The translations under genes were made by a program, and so were the position numbers. DNA of 64,000 nt from Straminergon stramineum (Eukaryota > Streptophyta > Bryopsida > Hypnales > Calliergonaceae): positions 15,505,001 to 15,569,000 of the forward strand of contig OY987266.1 of assembly GCA_963920665.1 (NCBI GenBank), given 5' to 3'. The notes beneath the pieces were generated by a model. The model was not told the DNA's origin, made no database searches, and worked only from the letters and a program-made list of their open reading frames with translations. Within the stretch, counting starts at the first letter, position 1, and every line of letters begins with the position of its first letter. Below are positions 50,761 to 63,843 of this stretch, piece after piece.

Positions 50761-51257
50761 AAGTTTCACGTCGCCACAGTAGTGTAGTGATGCCCTCGAG
50801 GTTGATGGCATGCCTCTAGAATTAGACAAGCTTGTAGGAGAGACTAACTTACCTATTTGTAGTTTGCCTCTATTGGGCAAACTTAAGGATAGACAACAAT
50901 TTTCTTCAAGCTAACGACAAGTTATATACACTTCTAAGTACTTAACTTTAAAACATTGGACATGCCAAAAAATGGCTAATGGATGAATTTTGGAGCACTT
51001 ATTACAAGATAGAAAAATGGAATGTATAATCCATTTACACTATGCTGTTCTACATTCTATTATACACATGTGGTGAGAATTTCAGATTTTTTAAGTGCAC
51101 TTTGAATTTGATATGAATTGTTTTCACTTTTTATTCAAATGTTTATGATAATTTCAAGTTTTTATGAAAAATGATGAAAATTTTGCCAACTTATAAAAAA
51201 CATGTGATTACGTCTCTAAGAAAATAATTTAATAAAATTTCATGCATATGCAATAGA
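50761..51257. other. AT-rich intergenic DNA
   Basis: Nothing recognised between the decayed unit and the MITE upstream of ALG2. Confidence 0.5.
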
Positions 51258-51560
51258 GTTGGAAAAGCAAGACACTAAACCCTACCCATGTAGTGGAACC
51301 AACATGGTGAATTTTGTGTTTTGCAGGGGCAAATGTGAAAAAAGCCCCGTATTTTGTGCCATGTTAATTCTATTTTCTTCAACCTCCACAGCTGATTTGG
51401 GGCCTCTGATTGGAGTGATTGCAAATATGAATTGCAAAATTTGCAAATTTTTTCATGTGTGACAATTAAATGAAAATTCCTGCGTTTCCCCAGGGAGGGA
51501 TAAATTCACTCTCTGCGGGTCCCAGTTAATGGGACCATTTTAGCGTCTTACGCTGGAAAT
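51258..51560 (-). mobile_element. Short TIR element, inverted copy upstream of ALG2
   Basis: Element about 51267-51551, minus orientation relative to the 10090 copy. Shared core: CACATG, AATTTGCAAATTTTGCAATT, ATTTGCAATCA, AGAGGCCCCAAATCAGCT and GGCACAAAATACGGGG. The termini GCAAGACACTAAA and its partner GTAAGACGCTAAA are worn versions of the GGACGCTAAA ends. The flanks GTTGGAAAA and GCTGGAAAT match at 7 of 9 positions. It lies about 440 bp before the ALG2 start codon. Confidence 0.65.
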
Positions 51561-51994
51561 GGGAACCTATACGGAGCACGGTAAATGGGTTTTGAAGTTT
51601 ATAGGCTCGTGCTTCCAGGGTTTAGCTCTTCCGCCGGCGAAGTTGCACGTTTGTCTTTCCACCTGCGCGAACTTTCATTGCCGTCCTCAATTAGTTCAGA
51701 GAGAGTTCCCTTGGAATCAGAATTTTCTTTTTCTGCGCCTCGTTTGCTGCAATTTTGGCAAAGTCCTGTCGGAATCTGGAATCGAGAGCTCGAAATTGGA
51801 AGTTTAGCAGAGCTTTCGGGGATGGAGCGTTTGTAGTGTTTTCTGGGATCGTCGTCGTGTGCACTTAGTTAGGGCTGGTTTTGGTATCTGTAGAGTTGTA
51901 GAATGGTCGATTTGAGCTTGGAATTAGCACTTGAAACAGTGTTTGGAACTGCAGTTGTATGTATTAATTAGCGATCATTAGCGAGGGGTTTTGA

Positions 51995-54900
51995 ATGGCG
52001 GATCGCAAGCTGCGTATTGCGTTATGCCACCCCGACCTTGGCATTGGTAAGCTGCGATCGCGTGTCTTCTTTGTTTTCGCATTGATGGAGTTTTGCGCGG
52101 CTTCGTATAAATTCTTGGATTATACATGCCAGGTTTTGGGTTAATGATGCAGTGTCTTAGGTTTCATTTTAATGTTTCGGACACTCCGCGGTGAATGTTC
52201 CTTGCGCTTGTCTTCTTGAATTGTTTTAACCCTGCCGGTGTGAATTAATTTTTAGAACCAATGTTAGCTCACGGTAGTCTGTTCGCATTGCATTGCTCAG
52301 GTGGTGCAGAAAGGCTGGTCGTGGACGCTGCTGTGGAATTGGCAGCGCTAGGGCATCATGTGCACATTTTCACGGCGCATCATGACAAGAAGCGATGCTT
52401 TGAGGAGACGATCGATGGTGCTTATCCACTTCTGTTATCTTGATGATGCTAAAACTATCTGAAATTGACTCTTGCAAGTACCTCTGAGAGTGCCGGCTAA
52501 AGAAATGGCGTGAGATACGCGGATTAATCTTAGATGTTGCCGTGTCTACAGGGAGCTTCCCTGTAACAGTTTACGGTGACTTTCTACCTCGACATATATT
52601 CAATCGATTACATGCTGTCTGCGCGTATATTCGTTGCGTTTACGTGGCAATTTGCATGGTTCTCTTGTGGCCGAAGTTTGATGTTGTTTTCGCGGACCAA
52701 GTTTCAGCCGTCATACCCGTTCTTAAATTGAAGAGAGGATGCAAGGTAATTTTCTAGAAATGCCTCATATTTGAATTCTAGTGCAGTGCTCTATTAATGT
52801 CTGCACGTGCACTTGCCTGAATTGTTGCATCACAGGGCATATTTATACTCTTATACATTAGACGGTGGAGCACAATTCACTCGTCCTCAGTTTTGCTGTG
52901 TTTGTTGCTCCATGACATTCTTGCCCTTAATCCCCCACTTACAGTGATGGGATTTTTTAGCATAGGATTGAAAATTTCTTAGTTTCAGCAAGTTTCCTGT
53001 TCATTGGGTCGGAATGTGTTCATTTTCAAGTTCATTTATGCCATATCTGTCCAATCTTATCATTTTCATACCACACACTAATGTTACATTGGATGCTCTG
53101 CAATTACAAGGCAATACCACAGTAAAACTCGGCAATCGTAGTATTGCCTTCCTTAAAATACGTGCTTAGCATTTTCTAAAAGATTTTGAGCCTGTTTTTT
53201 GGTTTTCGGTAGGTCTTGTTCTACTGCCATTTTCCAGACATGCTACTTGCTCAGCATACAACTTGGCTTCGCAGACTTTATCGAGCGCCTCTGAATTGGA
53301 TTGAGGAAACCACCACTGGTTTGTGACCTTCCAAAATTTTCAGACCCTGGGAGTTTCAGAAATGGGCTTATTGCAGATATTCAGTGTTTAATTTATTGTT
53401 ATAACATTCTGCATTGCATTACCTTATGTGTCGAAGCCACCGAAATGGTGAAATTTATTTCATCTTTTATTGGTTCGACTGGCCATTGAAATTGATGAGA
53501 CCAACCTTTGGTGATCTTAGAGTCTCTTGTTAGCGACCAGATTAGGTTATGGCTGTGGCCATGACAGAGGTAGAATTTTTCATCTTGGCGGGTGGTTGTC
53601 TTACGTTGCTGGTAGGGGGTGCTCATCAGTGATCCCAGAACTGCTTTAGAAAAATTAGCCAAATGTTCATTTTTGAAAGATTTTTTTGAATTTAACACTA
53701 AGGGCATGAAGAAATTATGTAGCAACTGAGCGGAATTTAGCCAGTTTTGGGATCGCTGGTGCTCATGGGCCTTCGACCCCAACGCAGGTATGGCGGACAG
53801 CGTTTTAGTGAACAGTGAATTCACAGCATCCACATTTGGCTCCACGTTCGCTCGACTTGAGGCGCGAGGCCTGCATCCAGCAGTACTTTATCCTGCTGTT
53901 GATTTCCATCAATTTGATACTTATCTAGACAATCCTCCTGATGTCGCGTTCTTACCTGCATTTTCAGCTGAGGGGTGAGTACGACTCCGTATGGTCTGTA
54001 ATGAGTTTGAAATTACATTGTCGTTACATACCGGTTTGCTTAGGCCTACTCGATTCTTGCTTTCTTTTTTGACTGACCTGTCTCTGTTTGCTTGAAAACA
54101 AGAAATATCTTCTATCACATATATCCATCATGTTATCTTGAACTTTGCAGGGCTTATGGGAATTCAAACCCATATGCGCCGGGGTTTATTGGATGAAATA
54201 TTGGGATAATAGTATTAATAAACTCTTATGATAAATTCAATAAAAGTTAAGACCATTTGCGATCTTCTATTTTCTTGGAACTGGGATTAAACTTGTGTCT
54301 CGTGTTCCTCGGTGTACCTACAGGCGCACCTTTCTGTCTATTAACAGGTTTGAGAGGAAGAAGAACATAGGTCTTGCCATATCAGCATTTGCGACCCTTG
54401 TGAGGCAACAAGAGAACTCGCAGCTAACCAGTGTGCCGCGACAACTTGTTCGCTTAGTTGTTGCAGGTGGGCTGCCTGCTTCATTTATTAAAAAAAATTA
54501 ACCTGTTATGGATTTTCATTCGTGGAACTCGCAAGGATAATTTCATGAATAAATTTACCCGAAAAAGATTGTACCATTGTGGTGTTCATTATGATGTTCA
54601 TTATTATAACTCTAGGAGTCGTCAGGTGGCTATGATAAGCGATTGGCAGAGAATCGGGAATATTTGCAAGAGCTTAAAACGTTGGCTACGGAGGAGGGAG
54701 TGGTTGAGCAAGTGATCTTCGTACCATCTTGTTCGACTCTGCAGAGAAACGCTTTGCTGGCGGCTTGCATCTGCGTTCTTTACACTCCAATGGTATCCAT
54801 TATCCAACCCTTGTTTTCAAGTATTTCTTCTGAGTTGTAAGACTTGTTTGTCCACCGAGGTGAATCATAGAGAATTTTTATTCTTTGTGTTTGCTGGTAA

Positions 54901-55302
54901 AATAGAAATTACTCGAGAAAATTTAATTTCCAACAAATCCCAGAAACAGAGCAGTATGTATTGCCTTGTGTTTTTGTGCTGATGCTAAAGGCAGTCGCAT
55001 TTTTAACGCAGAATGAGCACTTCGGCATTGTTCCCCTTGAAGCAATGGCTGCTGAAAGGCCAGTTGTGGCTTGTAACAGTGGGGGGCCGAAGGAAAGCAT
55101 ACAACATGCTAAAACAGGTTACTTATGCGAATCTACCCCAGAGAGCTTTGCTTCTGCGATGGCTCTGATCCTTCAAGATTCTTCCAGGGCAGAAATCATG
55201 GGCAAGAATGCGAGAAAGCATGTAGAGGAATACTTTTCAAGACAAGTGTTTGGTGAACGACTAAATTCTATAATTTACAACCTTTTGAAGGGCAGTCTTT
55301 AG
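51995..55302 (+). CDS. ALG2: ALG2 alpha-1,3/1,6-mannosyltransferase, complete
   Basis: Adds the second and third mannoses (GDP-Man donor) to the dolichol-linked N-glycan precursor on the cytosolic face of the ER. Exons 51995-52046, 52301-52417, 52552-52745, 53213-53318, 53788-53974, 54324-54466, 54626-54792 and 55012-55302 all have GT/AG borders and consistent phases, giving 418 residues, near the usual 400-420. The start [21 protein letters not shown] holds the GT4 glycine-rich opening. [13 protein letters not shown] and [13 protein letters not shown] are ALG2 signatures. The C-terminal nucleotide-sugar motif [19 protein letters not shown] gives the EX7E pair E324 and E332. Hydrophobic stretches near residues 70-95 fit membrane association. 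No frame breaks. The 5' region from about 51560 is GC-richer and is the likely leader; a MITE sits just upstream. Identification is firm from multiple motifs and length. Confidence 0.95.
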
Positions 55303-57386
55303 CCCTAGGAGTGGCAATCTACGTAGTTTGAAAGCTTTATAACAGTTGATGTAGGAACAATCAGAGTAGGAGGAAATTCCCAAAGACTTTGCTCCAGCTG
55401 GTTATTAGGTTCGAAAGACAGTTATATATACGATTGCCGTTGATTGTAGCGCTCACATCCTGTTTTTTGATCGTCAGTCAATACTTCCAAACGTCAGGGT
55501 TTGGACTTGCAATCATTGACAGTAGACGTAATCAACATTGAATCCTGTAATACAAGAATGAGCTTACATGCGCTGTTGCTGTATCTTTAGACTAATCAAT
55601 TGTTAACTTAACACAATTCTTGGAAACTGGATTTCTTTTATGTATTGTATGCCAATCCTCGTTCTCTGCTAAAATTGTCTTATTTCCTCTACTTGATTTA
55701 AGGTGTCAATTGATGCTGCTACCGTTTAATAATCTGACAATTTACTAACGCAGATAACCATGTTCACCTCGATTACTGAACATTGATGTGCATAGCTGTA
55801 GCCTTGCTGTAGCTGATGAATTTGTCATCATAAATGTTTCCTGGGGAGATCACTTAGTATATCCATAACAAGCCATGTGTGTTAAAGTGATTTTTTGCCC
55901 CCCTATATACTTTTTAATTAATAATAATTTCAACCTATAACTTTGAGCTTTGTTTAATAATGACTTTAGGTTTCTATTGCCAAAAATTCCCAACTCAAAT
56001 AAGATATGAAATGATTTCTAGAATAGGTTGAATAATGAATTAAAATGGCATGTTTTTTAACTCAAATATTTATAGAGAATACATTTTAGATGACCATTGC
56101 ATCATTATTCAAGAACAATGAAATTTCAATAGGGTGTGATTTTTAGGAATTTTTTGTTCATTTTTTAGACAATTTTTTCTTATATAAAATAGGGGTGTGA
56201 AAGTTATTTTCAGCTTTGTAGTGTATCTTTTTACTTCAAAAATTTGTAACTAATTATAAATATCTAAAAAAAATACCAATAATTCACAACATAAACTTTC
56301 AAAGTAGGAAAATCTAGTCATATTTTTTTCTTTTCCTTTTATTTAAATTTTAGAATATAAGATAGGAGGTCTAAAATCTTAACACACGTGGTTCTAAATG
56401 GACACACTAAGTGATCTCCCCGGGAAATGTTTCTCGTTACCTGATTGTCTTGTAATTCAAGAAGCAGCTTACACCTAGTTGTACTTGACATTTTCTGTTG
56501 CTTGACTATATCTTTTAACGAATTCGAAGCGTTGTCATATTATATGAACAGTCGAGGATAAGGTAATGAGGTGCACTGCATAGGACTCAAATTGTGCTTA
56601 CGAAGTAATTTGCTTCTACAAGGTAAATATTGATATTTATTCAATTTAAATTTCAGGCTGTACTTTACATGACCAAGTGCTGCCAGGTGTGATGCCACGA
56701 CACTTGATCACCTAGCACGATAGTGGTTATTCGTTCCCTTTCTAAGAGCACCAAGTGACTGACTCGTTTGTGTCCTTTGGCCATCTTTGATGTCGCTTGT
56801 GGTGATGAAGGGGTGCAGCCAGGTTCCGCTCTCACCCTTCTCAGAACTGCTCTCCTTTTTTCTTCTCTTTGAGACTTGTAACTGTTGAGTGATATTTTTG
56901 CACTTCGATGGTCGGTGATTTTGTTGATTTCACTTACGATCTGAAAGAACATGTTGGCAGTGGAGTCTCTTCCCTTGCTGCTCTCTGATGCATTTTGGTT
57001 GCGCGAAGAGAGGATTGTTTTTTTCAGCGCACAGCATGCATACACTCGTCAAGTATGAATGGAGCTCCTTGATGCTAAAAAAGGTGGGTCAGTGCAATTG
57101 AGTGTCTATGAAGATCCGTCAATGACTAAATTTTGTATTGTAGTTTACCGTTCATCACTGTTACAGAATCAGAGTCAAGGGAAGGTTGGCCTCTGTTGTC
57201 CAACGCTCATGAATTTTGAGAAATGCCGACCATTCAGGATTTCGTATTCAAGGCCTTTTGAACTGAGACCCGCGATTTCAGTAATTGTGGTAATCGGTCG
57301 ATAGTAGATGTTTCCTCATGCTGTTCTGGATCCTGCAGATATAATAAGATGTGGACCTGAGTTAGAAAGCTAGTGTGCTTTCAAAA
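55303..57386. other. Intergenic between ALG2 and the FSH hydrolase
   Basis: Contains the ALG2 3' UTR, a TIR element (55837-56426), and from about 56440 the likely promoter region of the next gene. A 126-codon minus-strand frame at 56665-57045 has no recognisable domain and is not called. Confidence 0.5.
55837..56426. mobile_element. 590-bp TIR element
   Basis: The left end TTTCCTGGGGAGATCACTTA and following sequence (TCCAT, then CACGTGTGTTAA-like) match the reverse complement of the right end (ACACACGTGG..AAGTGATCTCCCCGGGAAA) over about 55 bp with several mismatches. The interior is AT-rich and non-coding. Confidence 0.7.
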
Positions 57387-59975
57387 ATGGCGTCAACTTC
57401 AGTGCGAAAGCTACGGCTCTTGTGTCTGCACGGTTTCCGAACTAGTGGAAAGATCATGAAGAAGCAAATGGAGAAAGTGAAGTGGATTGAAGCAATTGGC
57501 GATCTTGTTGAGTTCGTAAGTCATCTTCCATTATTCTGTCATGAGTTATTTCTGCCACTGTCCACCAGCTTGCATACTTTGAAAGTTGTTTGTAGAATTA
57601 AGATTTGTTTACTCACTTCGATGAAGCGTCGATTTCTATCTCGAGACTTGCAGGTGCACTTATTCAATTGCCATGATTTCGTCCTTCGTTTTTGTCCATC
57701 GAAGCCTCAACGACCCTCAATAGAAAACACACAGCAGATCTCATTATCTACATTTATATAAAAAGTTATGGCTGAGTGATTTTTTATAACAAATGGAGGG
57801 TGATGATGGTGGCAGATCTTTATTGACGCAGTTTGGTTCGCTACAGGACCGTCAAATGTGGGGAAGATGTTTGAGCCTCCATACTTTGAGTGGTACCAAG
57901 CTAATAAGGTGCTTTGAAGTTGCTATTCAATTTCCCTCATGCAACGTGAAATTTCCCGTCCCGTACAGATTTGAATATGGCTTGTGCTGCAATCGATCTG
58001 TGATCGTGTGTTTGGACCTTTTCTACTATATTTATCAGCCAGATAGTTCATCGTGAGGCCCTCTGGTGGAGATTAGGTTTCATCTATCGATGCAGCGAAT
58101 GTGACAGATATTCCGATGCTCATAGGAGAGTTTTAACCGTTCTACATCGCTTGAATCCCACTGATTGGTGTTTAGAAAAGCAGTCTGCCTTGTATGGAGC
58201 TACTTGAAGAAGTTGACTTGAACTCACGTATGCTAAACCCAAGTATATTGAAGGTGGTTTCCCATTGATGTTTCTAACTTGTGTAGGGACTGAACTCCTC
58301 ACTTAACAGATTCTCTGCAGGACTTTTCTGAAGTGCAAGGAGTGGATGAAGCAGTGGATCACATAGAGAAGGCTATTGAAGACAACGATCCTATTGACGG
58401 ATTTGTGGCATTCTCTCAGGTATTGGAATTAATATGTACACCGTAAGTGCTCTCAGAAGTTTGCTTTGTTAAACCATTTTGATTGGCCCCTCTTTTTTCC
58501 AAGAGGTTTTTGATATGGCCATATTATCTGAGGAGTCCTTTCCTGTTAAGGTTGAACATCCAGAGGCAGGCGGGGCAAAAGCCGTTTGTCTGGACGTTCC
58601 TGCTTTCAAAATCAGGAACACTTCTCGCTCTTGGACTCTCTACCTAATATCTTTATATTGGAGTGCAGGGAGCAATTTTAGGATGCGCACTGATCGGGCT
58701 TCAAGAAAAGGTACCATGCTTCAATGTAGTCGCAATGATTATTAGTGCAACGTCCTTCATTTTATTCAAATCCATCTTCGTCCCATTTTTGTTTGATTCA
58801 TAGTTCACTATCCTACATTGGGGTTGTTTAGATATGTAATTGAGTAACCTATGCTCATAATATATGTAATAGGACCAGGCTCCATTTCATTTCTGGTGGT
58901 GCTCAGCTGTAGTAGTGGTCATGGCAATTGATGCTTTTTCTTGCCTGGATTATGTGGTTGTTATCCATAGGTACTTGTTTGATGTGAATTCAGTGTTGAA
59001 CAGGACTTGCGTTTATTTGACACACCAAGCATACGCATGGTTGTGGTGTTGGGCGGAGCATGCAGCCAAATCTTGAGATTGAAACCAGCGTATTACGACC
59101 TCATAACATGCCCCTCTTTACACATCATAGGTAATGTACAGTCGTTCAAGGTACAATTCTACATGCGCCTTGAGATGTCGAATCTGTTGTTGATTGATGT
59201 ATGCGAGCTGTTGACCAATTTTATTAAGAAGGAAACAATCGTTTGCCAAAAAACCTAGTGATTTAACAAAGAGAGTCAACATGCCCGCTTGAAGTTTCTA
59301 CGGGATAGAAAATCATAAAACTTAGGTCATGTCAAGGTTTGTATTCGAATTCTACACTGTGACAACTGGATAGACCTGACTGTTAATCGAATGCTACAGT
59401 GTAGGCGGTCAGATTTGAGTTGTACATGGGTTTTAGAAATTCAATAATTTTTCTCTTTGTTCACATCTCTGGTGTTGTCTCTGGCTTCCAACAGGCGAAG
59501 CAGATAAAACTAAAAAGAAGGCTGAAACATTGGCAAGGCACTTCAAGGAACCAATTCTCATCAGGCATGCAGGGGGTCGGATTGTTCCAGTTCTAGGTAC
59601 GAATAACGCCTACTCAAAAACTTGTGCCATCGATTCTGTAGCATGATTTCTCCCGCCATCTTTCTCAAAACTTAGATGATATTCGACCCCTGTAACCACT
59701 TGAAAAATACTTAAGAGTTTCTGAATCGTCACTTATAAATGAAAATTCGACCAGTCATCAAGAGCTGAAATAACCCTAGTTTTCTTCCAGTCAGCTTAGT
59801 GTTTTCCTGAATGGCATTTCAGAATTTGTAGCTAACTAGAAGCAATGGAGCGTAGAATTAAATTGATTCCATTATAGGACTGATCTTCCGGGGTTGCATT
59901 GCAGATTCAGTTGCAGTGCAGAGTTTGAGAAGCTTTTTGACTACCCAGTTGAACAAACGCGGTGTGAGACAATAA
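57387..59975 (+). CDS. FSH-type serine hydrolase (ovarian cancer gene-2 homologue family), complete
   Basis: Small alpha/beta hydrolase of the FSH1 (PF03959) family; plant members are esterase-like with poorly known substrates. Exons 57387-57515, 57816-57908, 58321-58419, 58669-58710, 59004-59130, 59495-59596 and 59905-59975 join in phase into 220 residues, the normal family length. KLRLLCLHGFRTSGKIMKKQ is the family's first strand and oxyanion-hole region. EPPYFEWYQANK is a conserved block. AFSQGAIL holds the nucleophile Ser106 (the first Gly of GxSxG is Ala here). GEADKT gives Asp167, and IRHAGGRIVP gives His188, completing the triad. The 42-nt exon 4 is very short but its frame is required. 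Some relatives are annotated as dihydrofolate reductase-like; that name derives from a yeast fusion and is not supported by residues here. Confidence 0.92.
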
Positions 59976-60034
59976 ACTAGGCTTGTTATCCAGTCATATG
60001 TTATAAGTATTTCAAAATAGAGTATTTTGACAAC

Positions 60035-61115
60035 TTAATCATCCAGCATATACATATAGCCAACCTTAGTGGACCACCATTCGTCCATATCCTGAATAGT
60101 GCAAGTTCTTTCAAGTGAAAATGTCATGTAAAGTCGGATATCATCACGTCTCAGATTACATTTGTACCTTGCCCACAACGTAAAGTTCATGAAGGAATCA
60201 AGGTATCCAAGTTGCTCCAGCATTTTACTTTAGCATAGATCCCCACATCTTCAGGTCAAGAAAGAAAATGTTGGTACAATGCTAATTACTATATGCTAGT
60301 GTAGTTACTCTCAACCACTGTCCACAGTGCAGCGACAGTGAACAGGATGGATGGTCAGCAGTACTCTAGAATGTTATATAGAGCAGGTACCTGAAACTCA
60401 CAATTAGCCCGAACTCGAAATTTATACATCAATTTCCAATAGCATTGAAGTGGAGCGAGGACCACCGAATGAGGGTCACGATTCAGCTACCCGGAGTGCG
60501 AGATTTCGCAAATAGTTTGCAAATTCACCGGCATGGACAATAATCAAAGGTATGAATGCAACTTTGGCCTGTCCATATTCGTAACTGATATCCACGTGAT
60601 CAATCGTTGCTCCGAACCTTTTAGACGCCAGCATTGAGCTTCACCAAATCTTGCACTTGAATTGGAAAAAGTAGTGTCAATTCGCAACATCAGGTAAGGT
60701 GGACGATTTGAAAATAAAATCGTTACGAACCTGATGCAGTCTCCTTTACGGACATAGCCCCCATAGCAACTCATCTATTCATACCGACTTGGTTGCCCTT
60801 CAAATTGAACGACGTTTGGCTAAATGTGGCTGTGGTCACCAGTGGTTTAAAACCTCCCCACTTTGAAATAAATTCATATGTAGTGAAAAAAATCAGTTTA
60901 AATTGCATCTTCAGAGAGGAAGTGGAGATTCCATCCATGCCACTTAACTTGAATATCCCCATTGTCGTGTAGGAAAAAGGCTCTACCTTGCCAATAACAG
61001 TACGGTAGAGGTAACAAGGATCCACCGTTGAAGGTTTGCCCATCTGGTTTGCAGACAATCTTCACTAGCAACTCGTCTGATGCAATGCTTGTTTCACAGA
61101 AACGATGTTACAGAT
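60035..61115 (-). pseudogene. Unidentified minus-strand gene, probably broken
   Basis: Read right to left: ETSIASDELLVKIVCKPDG, GGSLLPLPYCYWQGRAFFLH and NGDIQVKWHGWNLHFLSEDA form one 70-residue protein-like frame ending in TAA near 60897. Next comes MSCYGGYVRKGDCIR ending in a GT donor-like site. Next is IQVQDLVKLNAGV, which needs a one-base shift to continue as KRFGATIDHVDISYEYGQAK and VAFIPLIIVHAGEFANYLRN. A last open block lies at 60035-60223. The frames are coding-like but do not connect cleanly, so this is a pseudogene, a gene with unresolved introns, or a place with sequence indels. No family recognised. Confidence 0.4.
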
Positions 61116-63380
61116 AAGCTTCTCAAACACAGAAGTGGACAAACAAGACTGGCAGGAAGCGATACAACAATTTACTGCATAATGTATGATAAAATGTGAA
61201 TAATATGCCCATTCCGATTGAGAGCTAGAGAAGAGGTAATTGCAGCAACTATAATGTTAGTCACGTTTGTCATATTGGCGAAATCCCACGAAACTCGCGC
61301 CCATGGTAAAGGCTTACGACAAAGAATTAGCGCAGTTTGAGTAACTCAAGTGAAACTAGACTAAGGAGGTTGCTGAACTGAAACCTCAAATTGTCGAACT
61401 GAACCTGTAAATCAATTGTTTAGGCGCTAGGCATTTGACCATCACAATTTTGGCGCTTTGAAATTTTCCAAGGTAACTAACATGACCAGCCTACCTTAAA
61501 TATTGGACTTCCACCCAAAACGTTCAGGAAACGAGGCACAGCACTAAAGCTGGGATCAGGAACAACAATTTCAACAATGAAAAATTATGATTGGAAAATT
61601 TGGATGCGTGAACTCTTTAGTGTAGGCAATCTAAAAAGCCGAAGCGAGACCTTCGCTTGAAAATTTACTGGACTCCTTTTTAGTTAATTCAGCTGCAACT
61701 GAAGGCAGTTCTTGTATGTGTAAATTTGTTCCGCATACTCAGGGACATTTGGGCGAAAATGAAGTTGCAAGTGAGCTTCATAAATAGATATGAACAGCAG
61801 CTGAAAGCTACACTGCAAGGAGAAGCGGCGATTGCAACACATCATCAAAAAAATTCCAAAGCTTTTGCAGTGGTTCCGAAGTTTGCCTTGGACTCATGGT
61901 CTATTGCGAACATTGCAACAGAGCTGCAAACTTGATGCCAAAGTCTTGGGCACAGAAGCCAATGCATATCTATGCCTGAACTGTTGCGAAAAGTATTGCA
62001 CTGTATAGTGGTTGCAAATACATTGCATAATGTTGTACTACTTAAACCATGGCAAACTTGTCAATAGGTTGGTTAATAGATTTCTGGTAAGTAGTCCTTG
62101 CAAAAACTATTGCAATCTCGACCTGTCTTTTGTACTAGTTGGTGATGCCATACCCTTATTCTCATTCCAAGGCAGGAGGCATTGCGTCAACACAAGGTTC
62201 ACTGATTTGTCCTATTTGGGCGTGTGACACTAATTTACCAAAGTCACTCAATTTCAAATTAATGCAAGTTGCGATATTACTATATTGTACCAAGTTCCAC
62301 AATAATAATTTGTAGTGACAATATTTTTCTGCTAATTTGGCACCCTCAACAATAGGACAAATGAGCGTAGTACATCATTTCTATAGGATATCTGTCTAAT
62401 CTTATTTTCCAGAGAAAATTCAATATTCAATAGAGAAGTGCCGAAGCTGGTACCCAGGAACAATATTCAAGAGTATTGGGATGTTTTGGAACAAAACATT
62501 TGAATATTGTCCAACCATGTGAGTGAACCTTGGAACAAACCAATATCATTTGCACATTCTTCAATTAGTACTGAAGTGTATGGATGCCACTGTTGATGGA
62601 GATGGGTCAATGATTTTCAAACAACATGCAAAGATGCAACATAGATGATGTGATTTCTCAAAAAGAAAGCAAATTTTATTTCAGTGCCTACACTATGATG
62701 AGTTCACAAGCGAGTTTTTAGTCAGGGACTTTGAAGTTCATTTACTTCCAAATTGTGATTGCATAGTGATTCAAATTTTCATACGATTGCACAATGCATT
62801 GAACTGTACACTACGACTTTCAGTATTACATTCACCTGAGCTCATGGTAAAACTTTATGAGAAATAATGTTTCAAACTCAAACTCGGTTTTGACAAGTCA
62901 GTGTACCTGAAACTTTTCAAGAAATGGAAGTGTTTGCCTATTCTTCGTTACTCTCAAGACGATGCTCCTGACATCCTTTTGACATGGGAACAATCCCTCA
63001 ACGAACTAGAGTTTTGGAGATATGAATCTTCGAGACATAAATTGCAAGCATTAACCCACTTGAATGTAAACCATATAGCGATCAAAACCCCTGAAAATTT
63101 TACCAATGGAAATACTGATGATCAACCATTCCAAACATACCATCTTTTGATTTCTCGAGATCTACACCTGCCTAGGCATTATACACACATTACAAACTAT
63201 CAACCTGCCTATCACGCAAAAAAATACTTCGCTTTATTTCGCAGTCCCTAACAACTGCCATTTTACTCCAGACACATCCACATAATCTCTTCAGCTGAAC
63301 GGATGCGATTCAGCTTCCTATTTTACATTCGACAAAGAGGTTGCAGGTACCAAGATTCTGTGATCGACTCATCTGAGTCT
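61116..63380. other. Intergenic, no confident gene
   Basis: Two open frames (61726-61935 and 62901-63251, both plus) have no domain or splice context and are not called. 63252-63380 is the probable 3' flank of the alpha-kinase gene. Confidence 0.4.
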
Positions 63381-63843
63381 TCACCAGTATTTACCGACAT
63401 GGGTACCTGACATTGTACGCCCAGCAGTACCAACTGCTAATCCTAGATGCTTACAAACATCGTTGCACTTGTGGGTGTCGAAGAAGAGCTTGAAGCCTTC
63501 CGTACCGAGGTTGGTACGCGTGAAGCGCATGACATCTGTACAATGGATGGCAGGATCGCAAAGACGGAAAACACTTTCTCCGTACTCATTTTTCTGGCGA
63601 ACTCCTTGGAGGTCGTTCACCATCAAGAGACCTCGAGATCGCTCGTGGGTCCAATGCGTGAAGGCTTGCAAAACAGCAGCGTAGTCCATTGTGTTGACAT
63701 AGCCACCGTTGTTGGAATACCGAATCCAGTTGCCTTCGAGAACCTCCTCCATGTTGTAGAACTTTCGGGTGGGTCCGGAACCCACTTCCAGCGTGGTGAC
63801 TTGAGTGAACTCCACCTTCTTTACATTCTTGAAGTTTGATGTC
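63381..63843 (-). CDS. Alpha-kinase (MHCK/eEF2K-type) domain protein, 3'-terminal exon, gene partial
   Basis: Atypical Ser/Thr kinase of the alpha-kinase family. The exon begins after a TTTGATTCACAG acceptor (63843 is its first base) and ends with TGA. Motifs in order: RKFYNMEEVLEGNWIRYSNN (the family's substrate/nucleotide-binding block, equivalent to the YxxEpxxxGxfxKYNNN region), AFTHWTHERSRG then LLMVNDLQGV (catalytic DLQG), RLCDPAIH (metal-binding D..H), NLGTEGFKLFFDTHKCNDVC (GxxG-like loop plus zinc-binding H, C, C) and KHLGL. The N-lobe and any partner domain lie beyond position 64000. An upstream exon ending at about 63891 (donor GTAAGAG) is possible, but its phase does not match this acceptor. 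Family assignment is firm from the ordered motif set; specificity (for example elongation factor 2) cannot be deduced. Confidence 0.85.

Noticed and set aside
56665..57045. 126-codon minus-strand open frame upstream of the FSH hydrolase
   Set aside because: No domain, no splice-supported neighbour and composition typical of chance; it overlaps the likely promoter region of the next gene.
62901..63251. 116-codon plus-strand frame near the right edge
   Set aside because: No recognisable motif, and it lies in the 3' flank of the alpha-kinase gene on the other strand; open length alone is not enough.
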